64,000 bases of DNA from Roseimicrobium sp. ORNL1 (GTDB taxonomy: Bacteria > Verrucomicrobiota > Verrucomicrobiia > Verrucomicrobiales > Verrucomicrobiaceae): NCBI RefSeq assembly GCF_011044495.1, contig NZ_CP049143.1, positions 4,712,001 through 4,776,000 on the forward strand. The letters run 5' to 3'. This document shows, piece by piece, positions 59,854 to 64,000 of this stretch. The notes beneath the pieces are model-generated. The model saw only the letters and a program-made list of their open reading frames with translations, had not been told where the DNA came from and did no database searches. A program made the translations under genes and the position numbers. Within the stretch, counting starts at the first letter, position 1; each line of letters begins with the position of its first letter.

Positions 59854-59901
59854 CCCCCACATATTGTGCATGATGCGAACCGCGCGACCAAGATATGGTG
59901 G
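59854..59901 (+). promoter_or_regulatory. Tandem NrdR-box-like sites upstream of nrdB
   Basis: Box 1 CCCCCACATATTGTGC (59854-59869) and box 2 GACCAAGATATGGTGG (59886-59901) each match 10 of the 12 inner positions of the NrdR consensus (C-w-A-t-A-T-a-T-w-G-t-G), both with an ATAT core and GTG end. Their centres are 32 bp apart, about three helical turns, the spacing known for NrdR operators. They lie 122-169 bp upstream of the nrdB start. Confidence 0.65.
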
Positions 59902-60022
59902 TCTTAAAACACCCCCCGCCGCTTGTTGAGGTCCTCCGCGGTTCAGTTGGCTTGTAACGCTCACGTCACTTCCATCACTTACCCGCCCCCTTCAACCACA
60001 ATTTCCACCTCCCGTCGCAGCC

Positions 60023-61108
60023 ATGGAAAAGACCTACCAGATTGGTGACCGCAAATTCGTCCTCGACCACGATAAAGCCGAGGCCGCCTACAACGCCAAG
60101 CGCATCATCAACGGTCGCAAGACCGAGGCCTTCAACCTTCTTCCCCTCAAGTACAAGTGGACCTACGACCTGTACAAGAAGATGAAGGCCAACCATTGGG
60201 AGCCGGAGGACATCAGCATGCAGAAGGACGCCGAACAGTGGCGCTCCCCGAATGCGCTGACCGAGACCGAGCGCTGGATCATCATGATGGGCATCGGCTA
60301 CTTCTCCGCTGCCGAGGGCATCGTGGGGGACAATGTCATGCACGTGGTGCGTGAGCTCGTCACCGCCCCTGAGCTGAAGCTCGTGCTGGGTCGCCACGCC
60401 CATGAGGAGAACATCCACGCGGACAGCCTCCTCTACATGATCTCCAGCCTGGGCATCAACCCGCACGAGTGCGAGGCCATGTTCGAGCAGGTGGAGTCCA
60501 TCAAGAAGAAGAACGAATTTGTCACCCGTGTGTCGCACGCCCTGCGCCGCGACCTCGACCTCACGGTGACCGAGAATAAGCGCCTCCTCGCGCAGAATAT
60601 CTTCGTCTTCGGCCAGTGCATGGAGGGCACCCAGTTCTACGGACTCTTCGGGATGATCCTGTCCCTCTACCGGCAGAACAAGTTCCCCGGCATCGGCCAG
60701 ATGTTCCGCTACACGCTGCGGGATGAGAGCAACCACATCGAGCTCTTCCGCAACCTGTTCATGGACCTCGTGGATGAGAACCCCGATATCTGGAGCCCGG
60801 AATTCCGGAGCCAGCTCGTGGACATCATGCGCGAAGCCGTGGCGCTGGAGAAGGAGTTCATCCGCGACTGCCTCCCCGTGGGCGCCGTGGGCCTGAGCGC
60901 CGAGGAATTTGAGCAATACATCGACTACATCGCTGACCGCCGCCTCACCGGCGTGGGCCTGCCCCTGCTCAACCCGGGTATCAAGAACCCGCTCCCATGG
61001 CTCATCGAAGTCATGGACGTGAAGAAGGAGACCAACTTCTTCGAACAGAAGGTCACCGAGTACCAGACTCGTGGCTCCCTTGTCGTCGGCAGCGACGACG
61101 AGTTTTAA
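60023..61108 (+). CDS. nrdB: Class Ic-like ribonucleotide reductase small subunit
   Basis: 361 aa. The metal-carboxylate ligands are all present: Glu98 (SAAEGIVGDN), Glu129 and His132 (HEENIH), Glu201 (MEGTQFYG), Glu235 and His238 (RDESNHIELF). Their spacing (31, 72 and 34 residues) nearly equals that of the Chlamydia trachomatis R2 (31, 73, 34). The first ligand is Glu rather than the Asp of class Ia, and the radical-tyrosine position, four residues after His132, is Leu136 (codon at 60428). Lack of the Tyr plus a Glu first ligand marks class Ic enzymes with a Mn(IV)/Fe(III) cofactor. It generates the radical used by NrdA. NrdR boxes precede it; nrdA follows 108 bp later. Confidence 0.95.
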   Translation: MEKTYQIGDRKFVLDHDKAEAAYNAKRIINGRKTEAFNLLPLKYKWTYDLYKKMKANHWEPEDISMQKDAEQWRSPNALTETERWIIMMGIGYFSAAEGIVGDNVMHVVRELVTAPELKLVLGRHAHEENIHADSLLYMISSLGINPHECEAMFEQVESIKKKNEFVTRVSHALRRDLDLTVTENKRLLAQNIFVFGQCMEGTQFYGLFGMILSLYRQNKFPGIGQMFRYTLRDESNHIELFRNLFMDLVDENPDIWSPEFRSQLVDIMREAVALEKEFIRDCLPVGAVGLSAEEFEQYIDYIADRRLTGVGLPLLNPGIKNPLPWLIEVMDVKKETNFFEQKVTEYQTRGSLVVGSDDEF

Positions 61109-61126
61109 CCAACCACCTTCATCCGG

Positions 61127-61191
61127 CCTGCCGGCCATGGCCCTGGAGAGGGGCGCGCCGGCAGGGATCACCGTTCCCTGCGCCTCTCTCC
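61127..61191 (+). promoter_or_regulatory. Mutually exclusive stem-loops in the nrdB-nrdA spacer
   Basis: Stem 1: CCTGCCGGC (61127-61135) with GCCGGCAGG (61157-61165). Stem 2: GGAGAGGGGCGC (61145-61156) with GCGCCTCTCTCC (61180-61191, one G-T). Stem 3: GCAGGGA (61161-61167) with TCCCTGC (61175-61181). The order could form an H-type pseudoknot or two alternative folds. It ends 25 nt before the nrdA start, so it may regulate nrdA expression. The structure is predicted by eye only. Confidence 0.45.
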
Positions 61192-61216
61192 GCCAACCGA
61201 CACTCCCTCTACAGCC

Positions 61217-64000
61217 ATGATTTCCCGCCACCTGATCGATGAAGACAGGGCGCTCAAGCGCCTTGCCAACCTGTCCAAGGAACAACGCCCGCACTTCGAC
61301 TGGCGCGGCCTTGCCAGCGGCTGCTCCGAGCTCCTGGAGCCCGGCATGGAGGTGGAGGTGGACGGCATGCGCCGCCCCTTCGACATGGGGGAAATCGCGG
61401 ACACGGTGGGCAACGCCCTCGCCGACCTCCAGCTCTCTCGCAAAAAGCAGGATGAAATCTACACCGAGCGGAACCGCGACCTCGTCCGTACCATCGCCCT
61501 CACCGTGGCGGATGAACTCGCCCGCCGCACCAGCGAGACCGAACTGCGGGACCAGCAGGGTGCTCCCGTGCTCCGCTCGGAGGAAATCTACCGCATCATC
61601 GAGCGCACCCTCGTTCGTTATAATCAGCATGACCTTGCACGCAGTGTCGTGACCCGCATGCAGAGCCACATCCCCGTCCATAACACGGCCAATCCCCAGC
61701 CCGTGATGGTTCCGACCAAAGTCATCCGGCGCAACGGTGAAGCCGTGCCGTGGAACCAGAGCAAGATTGAGTCCGCCGTCCGCAAGGCCTTCCTCTCCCT
61801 GGAAGTGAATTCCGAACCCGCCGTGGCCATCGCCGATGCCGTGAGCCGCCGCATGTCCGATGAAGCGCGCCAGTTCGTGCACATCGAGGACCTGCAGGAC
61901 GTGGTGCAGGAGGAGCTCATGCGCCAGGGCCACTACAAGGTGGCCGCCGCCTACATCGCCTACCGCACGCACCGCAAGGAAATGCGCCGCTCCGAGGATG
62001 AGACCTCCCAGCAGCAGCAGCTCGACCTCGGTGGCGATACCCAGCAGGACAGCTTCATCCTCGTGCGCTCCACGGATGGCACCAGCGTCCTCTGGGATGG
62101 CCTGGACCTCCGCAAGCGCATGGAGTATGCGCTGCTCGGCCTCGATGTCTGCCTCACCCGCGAAGAGATCGAAGTGGAACTCCGCCGCTCCTTCGCCGCG
62201 GAAATGTCCAAGGAGGACCTGAAGAAGACCATCATCCTGAATGCGCGCACGCTCATCAGCCATGATGCGGACTTCGCCAAGTTCGCCGCGCGCATCCTGC
62301 TCACCTATATATATGAAGAGGTGCTCGGCTGGGACATCGTGAAGGACGGCATCGAAGCGCTGCCCCTCTTCCATCGCCGCGCCCTGCGCCGCAACCTGCA
62401 GCGTGGTGTGGAGATCGAGCGTCTCGACCCCCGCCTGCTGAACTATGATCTCGACCGCCTCGCCGAAGCCCTCGACCCTGCTGCGGACCTCGACTTCGAC
62501 TTCCTCGGCATCAGCTCCCTCTATGATCGCTACCTGATCGTCGACAAAAAGACCAAGCCCTCCCGCCGCCTCGAAACGCCCCAGCTCTTCTGGATGCGCG
62601 TGGCCATGGGCCTCTTCCTCCAGGAGAAGACCGATGGCGTGACGAAGGTCATCAACCTCTACTCCCTCTACAAGAGCCGCCGCTTCTGCTCCAGCACGCC
62701 GACCCTTTTCAATGCCGGCACGCTGCACTCGCAGCTCTCCTCCTGCTACCTGTACAAGGTGGATGACAACATCGAGTCCATCATGATCCGCGGCATCGCG
62801 GAGAATGCCTTCCTCAGCAAGTGGGCAGGCGGTCTCGGTGGCTCCTGGACTTCCGTGCGCGGCACCGGTGGCTACATCAAGGGCACCAATGGTGAATCCC
62901 AGGGTGTCATCCCCTTCCTCAAGCTGCACAATGACCAGCTCGTGGCCGTGAACCAGGGTGGCAAGCGCAAGGGCTCCGGCTGCGCCTACCTCGAAACGTG
63001 GCACAACGACGTGGAGGACTTCCTTCACCTGCATGACCAGACCGGTGACCTCCGCCGCCGCACGTTCGACATGAACACGGCGAACTGGATTCCCGACCTC
63101 TTCATGAAGCGCATGGAGGCCCGCCAGGAGTGGACGCTCTTCCGCAGCAATGACGTGCCCGAACTGCACGAGCTCTACGGCCGCGCCTTCGAAAGCAAGT
63201 ACGTGGAGTATGAAGAGAAGGTCTCCAAGGGTGAGATCTACGGGAAGAAGATTCCCGCGCTCGACCTGTGGAAGAGCATGCTGAAGCTCCTCTTCCAGAC
63301 CGGCCATCCCTGGATCACCTTCAAGGACCCGTGCAACGTCCGCAGCCCGCAGGATCACGTGGGTGTCATCCACAGCTCAAACCTGTGCACCGAGATCACG
63401 CTGAACACCAGTGCGGATGAAACCGCCGTGTGCAACCTGGGCTCCGTGGTGCTGGAAAATCACCTCACCGACACCGGCGACATCGACCACACCAAGCTGC
63501 GCGAGACCATCCGCATGGCCGTGCGTGCGCTGGACAACGTGATCGACATCAACTTCTACCCGACGGAAGCCGCCCGCCGTGCGAATACCCGCCACCGCCC
63601 GATTGGTCTCGGCGTGATGGGCCTGCAGTACGCGCTCTATCGCAAGGGCATCCCCTTCGGTTCGGAAGAAGGCGTGTCCTTCAACGACGAGATCATGGAA
63701 GCCGTGTGCTGCTACGCCTACGAAGCCTCCAGCGACCTCGCCGCCGAGCGTGGCACCTACTCCAGCTACGAAGGCAGCAAGTGGTCCCGCGGCCTGCTCC
63801 CGCAGGACACCGTGGATCTCCTGGAAGAAGAGCGCGGCGTGCCCATCGAAGTGGCCCGTGGCGGCAAGCTCGACTGGAAGCCGGTGCGCGAGAAGATTGC
63901 CAAGCAGGGCATGCGCAACAGCAACGTCATCGCCATCGCTCCGACCGCGACGATCTCGAACATCATGGGCAGCAGCCCGTGCATCGAGCCGCTGTACAAG
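61217..64000 (+). CDS. nrdA: Ribonucleotide reductase large subunit (partial, runs off window)
   Basis: 928 residues are visible and the frame is open at the window end. The N-terminus appears to hold three ATP-cone domains: one divergent (about residues 45-145, ending EEIYRIIERTLVRYN), one canonical (about 165-255, TKVIRRNGEAVPWNQSKIES) and one at about 275-370 (VRSTDGTSVLWDG ... FAKFAARILL). The catalytic barrel has Cys510 (LSSCYLYKVDD), NLCTEITLN with Asn722, thiyl Cys724 and Glu726, and Cys739 (AVCNLGS). The 724-739 spacing of 15 matches the eukaryotic and chlamydial type, not E. coli (23). It reduces nucleoside diphosphates using the NrdB radical. Confidence 0.96.
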   Translation, partial: MISRHLIDEDRALKRLANLSKEQRPHFDWRGLASGCSELLEPGMEVEVDGMRRPFDMGEIADTVGNALADLQLSRKKQDEIYTERNRDLVRTIALTVADELARRTSETELRDQQGAPVLRSEEIYRIIERTLVRYNQHDLARSVVTRMQSHIPVHNTANPQPVMVPTKVIRRNGEAVPWNQSKIESAVRKAFLSLEVNSEPAVAIADAVSRRMSDEARQFVHIEDLQDVVQEELMRQGHYKVAAAYIAYRTHRKEMRRSEDETSQQQQLDLGGDTQQDSFILVRSTDGTSVLWDGLDLRKRMEYALLGLDVCLTREEIEVELRRSFAAEMSKEDLKKTIILNARTLISHDADFAKFAARILLTYIYEEVLGWDIVKDGIEALPLFHRRALRRNLQRGVEIERLDPRLLNYDLDRLAEALDPAADLDFDFLGISSLYDRYLIVDKKTKPSRRLETPQLFWMRVAMGLFLQEKTDGVTKVINLYSLYKSRRFCSSTPTLFNAGTLHSQLSSCYLYKVDDNIESIMIRGIAENAFLSKWAGGLGGSWTSVRGTGGYIKGTNGESQGVIPFLKLHNDQLVAVNQGGKRKGSGCAYLETWHNDVEDFLHLHDQTGDLRRRTFDMNTANWIPDLFMKRMEARQEWTLFRSNDVPELHELYGRAFESKYVEYEEKVSKGEIYGKKIPALDLWKSMLKLLFQTGHPWITFKDPCNVRSPQDHVGVIHSSNLCTEITLNTSADETAVCNLGSVVLENHLTDTGDIDHTKLRETIRMAVRALDNVIDINFYPTEAARRANTRHRPIGLGVMGLQYALYRKGIPFGSEEGVSFNDEIMEAVCCYAYEASSDLAAERGTYSSYEGSKWSRGLLPQDTVDLLEEERGVPIEVARGGKLDWKPVREKIAKQGMRNSNVIAIAPTATISNIMGSSPCIEPLYK

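Noticed and set aside
59975-63373. A 1132-codon open frame on the minus strand
   Set aside because: It is exactly antisense to nrdB and nrdA, whose motifs are unmistakable. The antisense frame is rich in His, Glu and Ala without domain character, as expected from GC-rich codon bias.
1-64000. tRNA or rRNA genes
   Set aside because: I looked for T-loop (GGTTCGAAT-type) signatures and conserved rRNA blocks and recognised none; a covariance search was not possible.

Overview
The window looks like chromosomal DNA of a free-living member of the Verrucomicrobiota (PVC group). The evidence is a PVC-type giant CxxCH cytochrome with propeller and HEAT-like regions (54022-57861), an exported sulfatase, a DUF4886-type SGNH hydrolase, many Tat or Sec exported enzymes, GC-rich coding DNA, and a chlamydia-like class Ic ribonucleotide reductase. 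Nothing resembles a prophage, plasmid backbone, CRISPR array or secretion island. I recognised no rRNA or tRNA gene.

Layout. 1-16 kb: mostly monocistronic metabolic and exported enzymes (pirin, DoxX, three VOC proteins in the wider region, a GH5 glycosidase with duplicated binding domains, a DUF1460 amidase, threonine aldolase, an ADP-ribosylglycohydrolase, NrdR, an MGMT-like protein, an MFS transporter, a redoxin, a DUF4886 hydrolase, a metallophosphoesterase, an alpha/beta hydrolase). 16-22 kb: a hybrid PAS histidine kinase, then rplI and dnaB, then a gene-free AT-richer segment with a regular tandem array of DnaA-box-like 9-mers, a candidate replication origin. 22-33 kb: a phosphosugar mutase bracketed by two inverted copies of a 240-bp REP doublet, a phosphodiesterase, and a minus-strand glycosyltransferase, GH130 phosphorylase and Gfo/Idh oxidoreductase cluster. 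33-39 kb: a PHP phosphatase and a complete Liv-type ABC importer whose operon is interrupted between livG and livF by a four-helix-bundle gene framed by repeats. 39-47 kb: small proteins, paralogous membrane-anchored proteins, pgsA, der, and a ThuA protein coupled to a Fur-family regulator with a His-rich head. 48-59 kb: a VWA membrane protein, a sulfatase, a REP-associated tyrosine transposase (RAYT) inside its own inverted repeats, the giant cytochrome and a pilin-like protein. 60-64 kb: nrdB and nrdA, running off the window end.

Two systems stand out. First, at least six families of short palindromic elements, mostly paired head-to-head (REPIN or MITE-like), occupy the intergenic spaces. 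Several unrelated families share a GGAG(C/T)G foot followed by a hairpin of different sequence. One family carries the RAYT, and two 240-bp non-autonomous relatives lie 28-30 kb away. Second, a ribonucleotide reductase module: NrdB has Glu as first metal ligand and Leu at the radical-tyrosine position, the signature of Mn/Fe class Ic enzymes. NrdA appears to carry three ATP-cones. Two NrdR-box-like sites exactly 32 bp apart lie upstream of nrdB, and nrdR itself is 50 kb away in the same window.

Most start codons I inspected, including rplI, dnaB, nrdB and nrdA, lack a recognisable Shine-Dalgarno sequence and have pyrimidine-rich leaders. Starts were therefore chosen by homology and signal peptides rather than by ribosome binding sites.
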